Of a stretch of 64,000 nt of DNA, positions 1-11,815 are shown one piece after another. Each line of letters starts with the position of its first letter. Position 1 is the first letter of the stretch. The notes beneath the pieces are model-generated. The model was given only the letters and a program-made list of their open reading frames with translations, was not told where the DNA came from and did not search any database. The position numbers and the translations under genes are program-made. Source of the stretch: Nymphalis io (taxonomy: Eukaryota; Arthropoda; Insecta; Lepidoptera; Nymphalidae); contig NC_065902.1 of assembly GCF_905147045.1 (NCBI RefSeq), positions 8,811,377 through 8,875,376 of the forward strand. Direction: 5' to 3'.

Positions 1-125
1 CGTAAAGCACGAGATGAATTATAATCGCAAATTAAGCACATGAAAATTCAGTGGTGCTTGCCCGGGTTTGAACCCACGATCATCGGTTAGGATTCCCGCG
101 TTCTTACCACTGGGCCATCTCGGCT
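1..125 (-). repeat. SINE A copy, 5' (tRNA-like) half, cut by window edge
   Basis: The stretch is the reverse complement of the SINE A head. It carries the B-box-like GGTTTGAACCC core and ends with ccatctcggct, the start of the element. It matches the heads at 6255, 27688 and 37447 almost base for base. The 3' half lies outside the window. SINEs of this kind are transcribed by RNA polymerase III from internal A and B boxes and are copied by LINE proteins. Confidence 0.85.
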
Positions 126-872
126 ATTTATGTATATTATATCGGATATGTATGTATATTTATATAATAACTAGTTGTAGTAGTGCTGAATTCATTCAAA
201 GCCCATCCAAATATATGTTAACGTTTTTTTGTATCCGTTTCTTTTCAATAATATCTTCTGCAAAAAAAAGCAGCCCGGAGTTAAAACTACTAGCGCCCAA
301 TCTGACTCCGATCGGGTCGGATCCGTGTCGCTGACGTTCCATCGAATTATAATGAATATCAATAGATATAATATTAGGTAGTTCGCTAGTTCTTCAAATT
401 GTTGGCCTCGGCGTAAATACGGTCTAGACTCCATGTAAACAATATAACTTAAATCCCTAGCAGATTTATCATTTACTGCTTCTTGTGGTATTAGTAATGT
501 TCTATTTTCAAAAATATGTACTATATAGTCCCGAGATTGACTTTGATTATACGTATATACTATCCATATTAAGAACATGCCTCGTATATCACGACTAGAT
601 TTATTTACTTAAAAAATACAAACTAGTTCATAGCATGCTATCCTAATCTCATGGAATACACTGTTGTAATAATGCCCCAATTATAGTCTTTGGCGGGTAT
701 ACTGCTATAGGTCAATTTTCATCCATGTATTTGTATACTGGTAAGCCTAGTTAACGGATACACAAATTAAAACTGCTGAAGTTTCCGTTTAATGTTTAGA
801 CTAAATTTAGACGATGAGTAGTTAATTTGGTCGATTACCTAGGCGGTTGAGTTAAAACATTTTTATTGTTAA
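126..872. other. Unassigned AT-rich stretch
   Basis: No known gene or repeat is recognised. A 128-codon reading frame lies on the minus strand at 192-578. It has no domain I can name, no repeat of itself elsewhere in the window and no clear splice context, so it is probably a chance frame. A GC-richer patch lies near 290-345. Confidence 0.5.
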
Positions 873-1060
873 TACTAGTTTTTGCCCGCATCTTTCATCC
901 ACGCGTGTGGAGGGAGCAAGTCTCAGGTTATTCCCCTGTTTCTATTCATGTACACGTGTATGACAACGAGAATACAAAATTTCAAGATGGCCGGATTAGT
1001 GTTAAATCCGTGAAAGCGTAACAGACTCACTTTCGCCTTTATAATATTAGTAAGGATTCA
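873..1060. repeat. Remnant of a common lepidopteran dispersed repeat
   Basis: The stretch runs from a tttttgcccgc block, through a degenerate middle, to gtgaaagcgtaacagactca and then ctttataatattagtaagga. This order of blocks is familiar from a high-copy repeat in moth and butterfly genomes. Its class is uncertain. Related pieces lie at 31498-31680, 33755-33815, 34830-35050 and 38415-38545. Confidence 0.5.
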
Positions 1061-3343
1061 TTAAAGCAAATTTCATGATATTGTTTAATTAATTTTTAAA
1101 GTTTCTAAGGGAGCTTCAATAACATTACCTTTATCCGTAAATAATTAACGCTTAGCTAAGATTACAGAAATAAATATCAAAAAATATTTACGACGGTTTT
1201 ATAATTAAAATACTAAGAAAAAATTATCTTATAATTAAAATTAATCTTCATTAAATCAATATTTTACATTGAAAAGTAATTACTTGCAAAAATATTAAAA
1301 TATATTTGAATATTGTTTTTTAAAAAAAACAAATATACGTTAACAAATAACCCTCACTTTATCCATCAACTGTAATACACATTATAAGCGCATATTTTTT
1401 TAAGACTCGGATATGTTTGTAAAACACCGTTCAGAAACGAACATAAATATTTATTGTCGAACCTTACTCGAACGTCACGCATAGAAATGGTTATTACCTA
1501 AATGGACTATAAAGAAGTTTAGCCGATCATCCGACAGTTATTCTGTATCACCTTATCGCGTAAACGAAACTAAAATCGAAGACACAAAAGTTCCGACACG
1601 TTGAAAGTTACAACGTTACTGTTAAACTTTGAATTGAATCGGATGAATGGAAGTCAGAAAAACTTTTGACGTTACCTTGTCGAAGTGGTACAAAGATCAA
1701 TATTTTATACTTATAACGATTATACGTGATCCACTCTTTATGAATCTGCAAATAAATAATCAGGTATGATATGATTTTTAGTGTTTATATTTAAATATAC
1801 AACAAGAAAAATCATATAGAGCATTACTTGATCTGTGAATATTAAACGCATGTTATAATTGTAGATATTTTTGTTGGATATTATACTAAAAATGGATTCA
1901 GTTTCAACTTTTGTTATTATTATATAATATATAGTAAGTACGATACGATAAATTTATAAGTAATATCGCAAAATAAAAGATAACAATAATGTCAATTTAT
2001 TTTTTCATTGAATAACGCTTTCTAATTTAAAACAAACAAAACCGAAAATCGAAAAACGCTCGATATTTCTTTGATAATCGATTAACATTCGTATGGTCAT
2101 TTTGTCCATATAGAACCGACGGTAGACATCAGAAACGAGGTCACACACCCAACGAATCATCCGTAACATCGCCGCCAACACTATTATGCTAAACAGATAA
2201 CGGTGTGATATCGGTATTGGAATTTCGTGTCAAAATTTTATGATAAAATCGCCCTTGGGTCAAATACCGACAGATGAAAGTCGCGTAAATGTGGCAACAG
2301 TGTATAGAATTGTCGTGATGAGATGACACCCGAGTTTACGATCTCTCGTTCGCAATCCGACTAGATTCCTGGCAGGTAGCAACATTCTAGCGTGGATATT
2401 ACTACTTTATTGCGAACAGCCTGTTGGTTTGCTGGACATTCGATGTGTTTATATGTGGTTACTTCCCTCTTTTCGATCTCTATATAAATATATTGTTTGT
2501 CCAACCATGTTGTTCATTCTAAGCAACATAAGCCGCTAAGAACAAAAAGAATAATACAAGTATATATATTTTTTAAAAGTGATTTAACGCGTTATCGAAA
2601 ACAAATTTAGCGAGAAATATATATTTATAAATAATACTTATTCTCTTGGGAGAAACATCTTAAAACAAAAAAAAAATATTAGAATAAGGGAAGTAACAGC
2701 CTGTAAATCAATAAGACAATATATTTTGATAATATTATCGCCCAATGTTACCCGTATAAACTTTATAAACATAATCAAAAGATATTTAATATAGCAATAG
2801 AGACACGTATATTATACAATTAATTAAAAACAGATATAAAATTAACTAGTCAATAATTATATTATAAAAATATTGGTGATATTATTGAAGAGAAATTTAT
2901 TTGGGCAAGATGATTAATCTCGATGATTATCGATAAGGCCGGGCTCGATTACGTTTCTATTTGTAACGTTACTGACAGGTACGAAGTTTCAATTTTGTCA
3001 CATGCAAAGCGCATTTTACCTCACTGTCAAAGTAATTCATTTTGAGCATATGTTAAATACATGTCTATTTATTTTGTACGCTTATGTACTCAAAGGTTTA
3101 ACGAATTTTAACATATGAATTGTCATTAAATTCGGCGTACTTGTATAAGTGACATAAAGAATAATATTTAAATATAGCATCCGAAACAAAGGGACTTCTT
3201 CGTGGGTAAAACTCGACCGGCCATCTAATAACAACGACTTATTTTCCAAAACCAGATCTTTTCTTTTTAATCAACAGAACTTTATTTAAAAAAAAAACTT
3301 ACATAAAAATTAAAATATGAAATAAAACTAAATTCGGCTGTTA
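1061..3343. other. Unassigned AT-rich stretch with a GC-richer patch
   Basis: No gene or repeat family is recognised. Bases about 2090-2420 are visibly richer in G and C than their surroundings, contain no open frame of note and match nothing else in the window. This patch could be a conserved non-coding element, but that is only a guess from composition. Confidence 0.45.
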
Positions 3344-3460
3344 ATTCCACCAACCCGCACTGGAGCAGCGTGGTGGAATAAGTTCCAAACTTTCTCCTCA
3401 AAAAGGGAGAGGAGGCATTTAGCCCAGCAGTGGGACATTTAGAGCTGTTACGAGTTACGA
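3344..3460 (+). repeat. SINE A copy, 3' end only
   Basis: The 3' third of SINE A is present: caacccgcactggagcagcg, then gtggaataag, then the agaggagg and cccagcagtgggacatt blocks. The 5' end is truncated, as expected for reverse-transcription products. The tail is degenerate (gagctgttacgagttacgag). Confidence 0.85.
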
Positions 3461-4429
3461 GAAATTCGACTGCAATAAAAAATATTAACTGGAACTTACA
3501 AGTATTACAAAACACATACATATGTTGTGTAAGCTTTAATATTTTATTCATCTTAAACACCACTATTTGGACTATTATCCTATTAGCAAATGAACATTTC
3601 ATATATAACGCTTTCAAATTTCTTTATATTTAGACTTTGACGAATACCATATATATATATAAATCGATCATCATTTAATCCTTAAGCCTAAATTGGTATG
3701 TTGTTTAGTAATAATGCATAAAATAACACGTACGCAAATTGAAATACCATTAAAAGAAATAAAAGAGAATATATTTCAAATGCACGGACACACGTATGTG
3801 GAAATACGAATTCCAAAAAAAAAGGAAGATCATTGACCTTATATTTCGCTTTCCAGTTAATACTTTTTACAAGGACAGTTACTTTTTTTTTAAATAATTT
3901 AGTATATATAAAGAATATCACTTACAATTACCTTACACAATAGTATTCAGACTATAATTACATACAAGTACGAGTATGAAATTACTTTTTATCGTTCCAT
4001 GTCTACTATTTTTTCAAATTATAAATACAATTACGAAACCTAAGCATATCTTTGTAAGTTTTCATTGTTTTTTTTAATTTCCTTTATTTAAATGGCTAGT
4101 CGTTATTATTTTAATTGTTTGAACATTACTGACAATGAAAAATAAGCCATTGCATTTGTATATAACAAGAAATCGTTTTTTTACCATAGGAAGTAAGATA
4201 TTTATCCGTTGTACTCGTAATTAGTTTTAATTAGGTTTATTTACCCTTTGAAATACAAAGCATTCATGTCTGGTGAAAGTTGCCAAAATGCAACTATATA
4301 GTAATCATTTTAATAACTTTGTACACAATAATCAGGACAAACGTATTTAGACGATTATCAGCTAACACACTTTATATGTACATGAGTACAAATGAGATTT
4401 AATCTTTATTAACATTTTACACACAACCT
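3461..4429. other. Unassigned AT-rich stretch
   Basis: It holds only short random-looking frames, including one of 77 codons on the minus strand at 3688-3921 that is rich in Phe, Leu and Lys as AT-rich DNA dictates. No repeat family, RNA gene or promoter is recognised. Confidence 0.5.
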
Positions 4430-4610
4430 ACTTGGTGGTAGGGGTGAGTTTAGCCATTATTATATATATTCTAAAGCCAAACAGCAATACATACATAAAG
4501 TATAAGGATTGTTTTAAGTAAAAAAAAAAGTATTGCTTTAAGTATGTATTGCTGTTTGGCCATTTACCATTAGATTGCCCATTTGCCCGTCCACCTAGTC
4601 ATTTAAAAAT
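4430..4610 (+). repeat. Element C copy with internal inverted repeat
   Basis: The left part matches the 5' end of element C (ggtggtagg, atattcta, aaacagcaatac). The right part matches its 3' end (accat, gcccat, cgtccacct). Between them the gccaaacagcaatac block is repeated in reverse, giving perfect 19-bp arms at 4476-4494 and 4542-4560 around 47 bases. Most of the middle of the element is missing. The structure fits a rearranged reverse-transcription product. Confidence 0.65.
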
Positions 4611-5675
4611 AAAATGGTGTGTCTACACATCTGCCAATGTCACATATAAAAGAGATGATACATATTAGATGAATCTGTTTAAAATTTTGAAGTGTTTAAT
4701 GATATTAAAGTAGAAATATAATTTTGTAAGGTAATATTAAAACCTACGACGGTTCAACGGTTGTATAACAAACACGGTAATACGAAATTTCTACGTGAAA
4801 TTCTGAATCGATCCTCTCCACAATTGAGTTACAAACCAGCTCTCCCGTCCAACAGATATTACCGTGACCGCGATGTACGCTAATCCTATTTTTGCAAACT
4901 CAATTCCATCCTCCAATATGTTGCTTTTTTTACAATTTGAAATTTATGTTCGGTCTGCTTTGATGTATTATACCTAATGCTTGTAAATTTAAATTCGTTA
5001 TTACATGATTCTGATTCGAATTCTTTTGTAAACTAAATGTTCTTGTTGCATGTGATCAGTTTTCACAATAGTACTAAAGTTTATAAACTATCATTACAAT
5101 CAAAAATATAATGAGAATTTTCTTTACGCATAGGGCACGTAAAACGCAAGCGGAAAGTAGTTATTAATAAAATAATATTAATTGAGACATTGAGATAATT
5201 TGATATATTAAATACTTTATATCAAATTTATACATTCATAATACATGTATTAACAATAAAAAATAATAAAACAAGGATAGTTTACGTAACAATCAAAAGA
5301 AAATCACTAATATATTCAGATCGCAAGAAACGTATACTATAAACATAAATATTAATCACAAACAAAAAGCGACAGCGCAGTTACAAGTACACACATAGAA
5401 GGTAAAGGCGTTGTGAATTTCCAAGTAAACTTATGATAGCATAATTCAAAATTAAATAAAACTTATCTTTATTTACACACACAATTTGACGACTAAACGA
5501 AAGATAAATAAAATTAACTTCTGTATTAATTATGACTACGTGGAATGGTAGTAGGAATATTAGCAGCATTCTCACGTGGAATTACAAATCCGATTATTTG
5601 GGCAAAGAATAAACCGCCATCCTCTAACCAGTGGAGATAACTTAAATCTAAGCGAAGATATTTTACTTGCATAGA

Positions 5676-5705
5676 GTCTAGTCTAGTCTAGTCTGCAGAC
5701 TAGAC
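5676..5705. repeat. Pentanucleotide repeat joined to a 20-bp palindrome
   Basis: Four tandem units of AGTCT/GTCTA type run into a perfect 20-base palindrome, gtctagtctgcagactagac, at 5686-5705, centred on a PstI-like ctgcag. Confidence 0.8.
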
Positions 5706-5881
5706 CAATATTTCGCGAAAGGATTACTGAAATCCTCAAATATAGCACACAAGATGGAACTGCCTTCGCCAAAAAGCAGCCGGTCTTGCTTTGAGAAAGA
5801 CTCAGGGAGTCTCGCAGTAGAAAACATCGTTTTTGCTCTGTAGGTGTAGGTGGCATCATTAGTAAGTAAGCAATAATACAT
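5678..5881 (-). CDS. Possible coding remnant of unknown function
   Basis: This frame of 67 codons on the minus strand has a less AT-biased composition than neighbouring frames and includes the protein-like run FSTARLPESFSKQDRLLFGE. A pyrimidine-rich stretch ending in acctacag precedes the agcaaaaacg segment and could be a splice acceptor. The frame ends inside the GTCTA repeat. I recognise no domain. It may be an exon remnant, a transposon fragment or chance. Confidence 0.12.
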   Translation of the reverse strand: MYYCLLTNDATYTYRAKTMFSTARLPESFSKQDRLLFGEGSSILCAIFEDFSNPFAKYWSSLQTRLD

Positions 5882-6044
5882 CGATAATATTTTACTGCAC
5901 GCCTGCCCTATTAAAGATGAGGTATTCAGCCATTTTATTATATTTGGTTACAATATATACGTGGCAGAACTTCATACTACAAAATTATGCTTAATTATAT
6001 ATTAAAAATTATAAATTTTCTTAAAACTTTATTCTTTGTCACTG

Positions 6045-6150
6045 AACTCGAGATGAATTAAACACGTGAAACTGTATACTCAACTGCTTACCCAGATTTG
6101 AACCTGTAATAATTAGTTAAAAAATCCATATGATCTATCAACTGGATCAT
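6045..6150 (-). repeat. Old SINE A copy, 5' half
   Basis: The reverse complement keeps the order of SINE A landmarks in decayed form: ctcgagatgaatta, a cacgtgaaa block, the cagatttgaacctg version of the B box, and a decayed ccatctcggct. Heavy divergence indicates an old insertion. Confidence 0.55.
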
Positions 6151-6254
6151 GTTACCACATACTAATATAGTCATACATTTAAACGACAAAAACACTGTTT
6201 TTTTTCTTGATTTTCATATTTTTTATATTGTATTGTTACGAGTCAGAAATCTCT

Positions 6255-6554
6255 GGCCGAGACGGCCCAGTGGTTAGAACGCGTGAATCTTAACCGATGA
6301 TCGTGGGTTCAAACCCAAGCAAGCACCACTGAATTTTCGTGTGCTTAATTTGTGTTTATAATTCATGTCGTGCTTGACGGTGAAGGAAAACATCACGAGG
6401 AAACCTGCATGTCTCAAATTTCAATGAAATTTTGCCACATGTGTATTTCACTAACCCGCATTGGAGCAGCGTGGTGGAATAAGCTCCAAACTGCTCCTCA
6501 AAAAAAGAGAGGAGGCTAAGGCCCAACAGTGGGATATTCACATTCTGTTACTGT
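6255..6554 (+). repeat. SINE A, full-length copy
   Basis: All parts are present: the tRNA-like head from ggccgagacggcccagtggt with A-box-like and B-box-like (gggttcaaaccc) segments, a middle with tgacggtgaaggaaaacatc, and a 3' part with cccgcattggagcagcgtgg, ending at ttctgttactgt. Flanks tgttacgagtcaga (upstream) and tgtacgagttaga (downstream) are an imperfect candidate target-site duplication. Reading frames across it are not genes. Confidence 0.93.
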
Positions 6555-8167
6555 ACGAGTTAGATAACTGTGACGAAACAAACCCCACATTAAAGTATAA
6601 AGTGAAAGTATTATCGATATTGAACAAAATATATTATGATGCAAATAACTATTATAGTCTAACAATAAAATTCTATAAAATGAATTAATGCAACACGCGT
6701 TTTATAAAAATAGTTACTTGGAACTATTAATAACAAATGGAGGGAAACGTCATAGAGCATAATCATGGTCGAAGGCATCCGAGCCCTTAGTCACGCTCCA
6801 CTACCCAATGCACTTCCTGCACGTCATTCTGATCGAGGAGGGTTTTTACAATTAATGTTCAAATCCGACCGTGGATTAGCTCGTATCTGAAGTTATCGTC
6901 GAGAATTTTTATTAGAATTAACGTCATATGAATTGAGTTGCACGCGATGAAAGAAACGAAGTCTCAAATCTAAAAGTAATTTGAAATGTTATTCGCTGTC
7001 TATAAATGTAATTAAAAAGTTTTCGTATCCGTTTTGTATTTGTAAATATTTAGATACTTTATTTCAGAATTTTGATGTGAATATTTACATGAGATTTGAA
7101 AAAGATGAGTTTTGTTATCATACCTTTAAAAATAACTTTTAGAGTGCTGACATATATCTAAGAGAAACCCTTTTAAATCTAAGTTATGTAATATTTAATT
7201 ATTGTTAGTCATCATGATATGACTTTCATAATTCATTCATAAAATCATAAAAATGCATCGAATTTATATGTGCTATTGAGTCGTAAGTTTTAAAAAGCCC
7301 TATTGAAGTCCAGCTAATAATATCAATTATTAAAATTAACTTAGGGTTAAAATTTGACTGAACTAAATTTTACTTTTTTGAAATCGGGCCCGGTTAACGA
7401 GTTATATAATACTATTGTAGATAAATAGGATAAGAATAATAAATTATTTTAAAACTTCATCTCACAGACTGATAATGGTAACATTTGCTTAAGACTATAA
7501 GATTTTGTCCGTGAATATATTAGACCTAAGGGATTTCAGTTCGAAAACTCATGACATTTTAGATTTTGTTGGGTTCCGTATTACCATAAACAGCCCTTCT
7601 AACTTCTTAATCCCTTTTCGACATTATTTGTATCGTTCTAACTCCCATGTTACATAAGAACAAAGTTTTGTAAATTAAATTAGCGCCTTAAACAAGATGA
7701 AATGCATAACGTCTTACGAATCGTCAAGGTAAACCGAGACATTTTGACACTTATGAGTTTGAAACTAGCAAATTAAATGTTTGAGTTTGATGAACAACAC
7801 GAACATTACTATTCAAATAAACATAGTGTTACATTACGTCGAGTAAGATGAAATTAGCAAATATAAAGATTGATGTGCAAAATTAAAATTTTATGTTATT
7901 TAAATAAAATGAGTTGGTTGTTCTTTATTACATTATTTTTCATTAAAAAAAGTTACGTGACTTCTTCTTGACCGCATGAACGAAAATTAACAGCCTGACA
8001 ATGTTGTATTCTAAAATTATTACATTATTATTTTTGAATCACATTAGTTACTTCTATCTTAGTTATTATACGAGATAGGGCATTGATTAAATAAAAAGAT
8101 ACATCAATATTATGGACCAATAGCTTAACGCTAAAGTCGAATTATATAATAATATATCGTCCCCTCA
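6555..8167. other. Unassigned stretch
   Basis: No gene or named repeat is seen. A GC-richer patch at about 6745-6900 stands out from the AT-rich background and has no match elsewhere in the window. Confidence 0.45.
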
Positions 8168-8340
8168 TATAATTCACCTCATGCTTGGCAGTGAAGGTAA
8201 ACATCGTTTGGAAATTATATTGAGTCGAATGAGAAACCTGTCACATGTGTATCCACCAAACCGGATCAGAGCAGCGTGGTGGAATAACTTCTCCGCAAAA
8301 GGAGAGGAAGCTGTACCATAACATTGTAAGATTTACATGC
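8168..8340 (+). repeat. Old SINE A copy, head missing
   Basis: The stretch keeps attcacctcatgcttggcag, a degenerate middle, cagagcagcgtggtggaata, and a shortened aaggagaggaagc block. The tRNA-like head is absent and there are several indels. Confidence 0.75.
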
Positions 8341-9612
8341 TCTTAATTTGTATAATTAAGATTATTACATATAGTTAAAAAGATACGAAGTCAAAATTGT
8401 ACAGGTATAGGATACGATGTAGCGTTAGACATTGGAAGCAACAACTCAAAAGCAAAAACGTGTAAACGCGCCTTCAACGCATATTTCATGGGCATCATAA
8501 AATTTCACACTCCTGTCTCGTGCATATATTATTATTTACTTAAGATTTTGAGTTACATTCGTATTAAAAACACATCGTAATAACGCAATATTTACCTTGA
8601 CCTACTTCTCTAGCCATACTTATACCGGTTTTATTTATAACAATCGGATGATACTCGTCTTTCAAAAGCCATTTAAACTTTTTATTTTGACGTAACTTAG
8701 CTAAGTTAATATATAAATCTAAAATTATAAATGTATCAAGTACGAAAGAATACAATCACTTTTGGTAAACGACTCCTATTTTACCAAAAATAATAATAAT
8801 AGCATTCTAACATTCCGGTCTGTATGCGAAATATTACAAAATATTATTTAAGAATGTATCACGCGAAAGCTATTTAATGAGTTTTAACAATACTCATCGT
8901 CATTTTGTGCTCCCAATATTTCCAAAGACTAAAAAATCTTTCATTTCTCTCCAAAATCCTAAAGTCCACAAAAAAATATAGCTAAAAAAATTGTCTACAT
9001 TTCAATTTAAATTTTAACTTTTTGTATACTACATACATTTTAATTAGGCGATTTTGCGCATCGTTTCATTTCAAAGGTGGAAGAATATCTGGTATCTCTA
9101 GCAAGAATTGTTGCGGCGTGTGATAATGTTATTACGAGTCCGCACATTGTTACGCGACACTAATGACGTCACACTCCATTTACTTCGCGATATTTTACAT
9201 ACAAGTATGAACTAAGAAACTAGTAACGAAATAGGTGATTGTAATATGAAAAAGGAAATGACAACTCACTTTTTTGTTGTGTCGTTTCATATTAATTATT
9301 GTAATCTATTTAATATGTAAAGGGTTTATATGCTATGTGCATGACTTGCTGAATTTATTTTCGAATGACAAGCTCTAAAAAGATTTCCTTTCGGTTTGTG
9401 ATTTTTACACTACATATCAATATTAAAATTTATACCAAAACATTAGTCATATTAGCTATTGTTCGCTTGATCTGTTAAGACTTTAACGGCCTGCTTGAAC
9501 CGTCAATGAAATCTAATGCTGCTATCGAGCAGAAGTGGTTCTTGGGAATGATTTGGCTACTGTTTTGGTTTGCCATATGGTATGGTACCGTGCTAATAAT
9601 AATGAAAGTAAT
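8341..9612. other. Unassigned AT-rich stretch
   Basis: It has short chance frames only. A perfect CRE-type octamer tgacgtca sits at 9164-9171 in a slightly GC-richer patch (about 9105-9190). Just left of the LINE end lies the candidate 8-base target-site duplication aaagtaat at 9605-9612. Confidence 0.45.
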
Positions 9613-10850
9613 GTCAAACATAGGCCTCTCCCAAGGTGCGCCAAAGCTCCCTGTCCTCGGCCTTCCGCATCCAGTTGGTGCCCGCCACCTTCTTAAGGTC
9701 GTCGGTCCACCTGGCTGGAGGGCGCCCTACGCTGCGCTTGCCGATTCGCGGTCTCCACTCTAGGACTCGTCTGCTCCAACGGCCATCGGTCCTACGACAT
9801 ACGTGATCAGCCCACTGCTACTTCAGCCTGCTAATTTTGCAAGCTATGTCGGTGACTCCGTTTCTTTTCCGGATAATCTCATTTCTGATCTTATCCTTCA
9901 AAGATACTCCGAGCATAGCTCGCTCCATAGCACGCTGAGCGACTTTGAATTTGTGGACTAGTCCCGCAGTTAGTGTCCACGTTTCGGCACCTTATGTCAT
10001 GGCAGGTAAGACGCATTGGTTGAAGACTTTCGTCTTCAAACATTGCGGTATAGATGACTTGAGGACTTGACGAAGGTTGCCAAATGCTGCCCATCCCAAG
10101 CGAATTCTTCGATCGGCTTCCTTCTCGAAGTTGTTCCTAGCGACTTGTATTATCTGTCCTAGGTAGGTATAACAGTTTCGGGGTATTACATCCCCCTGTC
10201 TCACCCCTCTGCGCAGTTGGATCGCCTTCGTCTTACAGTCCTGGATGTGGACAGTCATTGTAGCGGCGTTGTACAGACATCTCAGTACCTCGATATATCT
10301 CCAATCGATATGACATCTCTGCAATGAGTCGAGCACTGCCCAGGTTTCGATGGAGTCGAAGGCTTTCTCGTAGTCCACAAATGCCATACACAGCGGCTGA
10401 TTGTACTCTTCGGTCTTCTGCACAATCTGCCGAACAGTATGGATGTGGTCCACGGTGCTGTAGCCTGATCGAAAGCCGGCTTGCTCTGGGGGCTGGAACT
10501 CGTCAAGTCGTCTGGCGAGACGGTTCGTGACGACTCTTGAGAACAGCTTATACACGTGACTCAGGAGGGAGATTGGTCTGTAGTTTTTCAAGAGGGTTTT
10601 ATCACCTTTCTTGAAAAACAGTACCACCTCACTCCCGCTCCACGTTTCCGGGGTCTTGCCATGTTGGATGACGGAATTAAAGAGGCTTGCTAGCTCTTTC
10701 AGGACCGGAGTCCCGCCTGCCTTAAGCAACTCTGTTGTGATTCCGTCATCTCCCGGAGCTTTGTTGTTTTTAAGCTGTTCTAGAGCCGCCCTAATCTCTC
10801 CTTGGTCAACGACCGGGAGCTCCTCGGAGTAATGGCGCATAAGAGGAATA
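9613..10850 (-). mobile_element. RTE-like non-LTR retrotransposon, 5'-truncated and dead
   Basis: On the minus strand the element reads from a 5'-truncated reverse transcriptase through the C-terminal domain of RTE-type LINEs to a stop at 9614-9616. Recognisable C-terminal runs include TDDLKKVAGTNWMRKAEDRE and the end LGEAY. Downstream of the main frame, two codons have become stops: after LPAMT, where the family normally has Tyr, and after ISRLK, where it normally has Trp. The element lacks a 5' region with the endonuclease, and an internal part of the reverse transcriptase is deleted. The octamer aaagtaat at 9605-9612 and 10851-10858 is a plausible target-site duplication. RTE elements are prime retroposition enzymes in Lepidoptera; this copy cannot encode one. 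Confidence 0.9.
9992..10834 (-). pseudogene. RTE-type reverse transcriptase fragment with internal deletion
   Basis: The open frame extends from 10891 to 9992 (299 codons), but about its first 19 residues are flanking sequence. In order it shows the fingers motif KNNKAPGDDG (residues 41-50), YRPISLL (104-110), the AGFRSGYSTVDH block (138-149), catalytic motif A with AFVDYEKAFDS (Asp 173 and 179), and the motif B start RRGVRQGD (227-234). It then jumps at about 10175-10190 to YLGQ (243-246) of the thumb and later regions. The segment that carries motif C (FADD, two catalytic Asp) in this family is missing, roughly 100 residues. The frame stays open across the scar, so the ORF looks healthier than the protein would be. 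The frame ends at a nonsense codon after LPAMT. It is a pseudogene without polymerase activity. Confidence 0.9.
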
Positions 10851-11619
10851 AAAGTAATACACGCGGGAAAATGGAAGAACACAGGATACAAGAAATGGTT
10901 ATTACATAATTAACGAATTTGTAGATTACAGCAAACCTTGGAAATAAAATATTATTGTAAACAAAAATTGGTGATAAAAAAAGAATAATCACACTGAATT
11001 CCTTTCCTATTCGTAAGGATTTCTATCAGAGCCGGTATTAAATTTTTGACAGTCAATAAGCAAGTCAATCTAACTTCAATATTGAATAAAGATTTTTATT
11101 TCTTTTTAAATATATCTCATTCATTCGAACGGTGGATGACGTTCGAGATGGATTTGCACTTTTATATTCCGTCATAACTACGACCATTGAATGATAAAAA
11201 CTATTCATTTCTCAAATATATTCATTAAATATGTTTTACGTTGGGGTCCGTCAGATCTTTTCCGTTCAGTCATGTGAGATAGTACGAGTACAACAACAGA
11301 GACTTAGATTTCACGCTTCGTTGTGCGTTATCGATGCCGAATTTTCTTACATATTTTTAATTCGACCATTATATTTGTATCCGACTTTTGTTTTTTGTAA
11401 CTATTGCCTATGAAATGAGAGATGTTTTACTCCCGTACTTTTGTAATAAATATTAACAGTACGAAAGTTTTCTATATGTGCGTATTAATATTAATATGGC
11501 ACGTACACAAGTGAGAGATTTATCTAAATCACAAAATCCGAAAACGTATATTATCATATTTATTTGTCAAAATGTTAAGAAAATCACTTATGACGGGTCG
11601 AAGATGTGTTTGCAGCGAC
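10851..11619. other. Unassigned AT-rich stretch
   Basis: No gene or repeat is recognised between the RTE element and the decayed element C copy. Open frames here are short and low in complexity. Confidence 0.45.
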
Positions 11620-11815
11620 TTTTTTTTAAATCAGTAGGCGGACGGGAAATGGGGAACCTGATGGTAAGTACATGCCCATAGACATTGGTGTCGTAAGAAA
11701 CACTAGTCATCTTTTATAATCAATACGCTACCAACCTTGAAAACGAAGTTGTCCCTTTTGCCTGAAGTTAGACTAGCTCACTCATCCTTCCTACAGATCG
11801 AATACAACAATACTA
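11620..11815 (-). repeat. Old element C copy, partial
   Basis: The stretch starts with an eight-base T tract, then taggcggacgg, cctgatggtaagt, agacattgg, ctaccaacctt, agctcactcatcc and caacaatact. This is the order of blocks in intact minus-strand C copies, with many substitutions and no 5' end. Confidence 0.8.

Larger units (their letters stand above)
4611..6044. other. Unassigned AT-rich stretch
   Basis: It is mostly AT-rich sequence with no recognised repeat. The exceptions are the short tandem and palindromic motif at 5676-5705 and a protein-like frame at 5678-5881, both listed separately. A GC-richer patch lies at about 4790-4880. Confidence 0.45.

Noticed and set aside
192..578. 128-codon minus-strand frame
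   Set aside because: No domain, no splice context and no repeat relation could be seen. Length alone is not enough in DNA of this kind.
10282..10832. Frames of 68-74 codons on both strands overlapping the RTE reverse transcriptase
   Set aside because: They are other-frame shadows of the LINE coding sequence.
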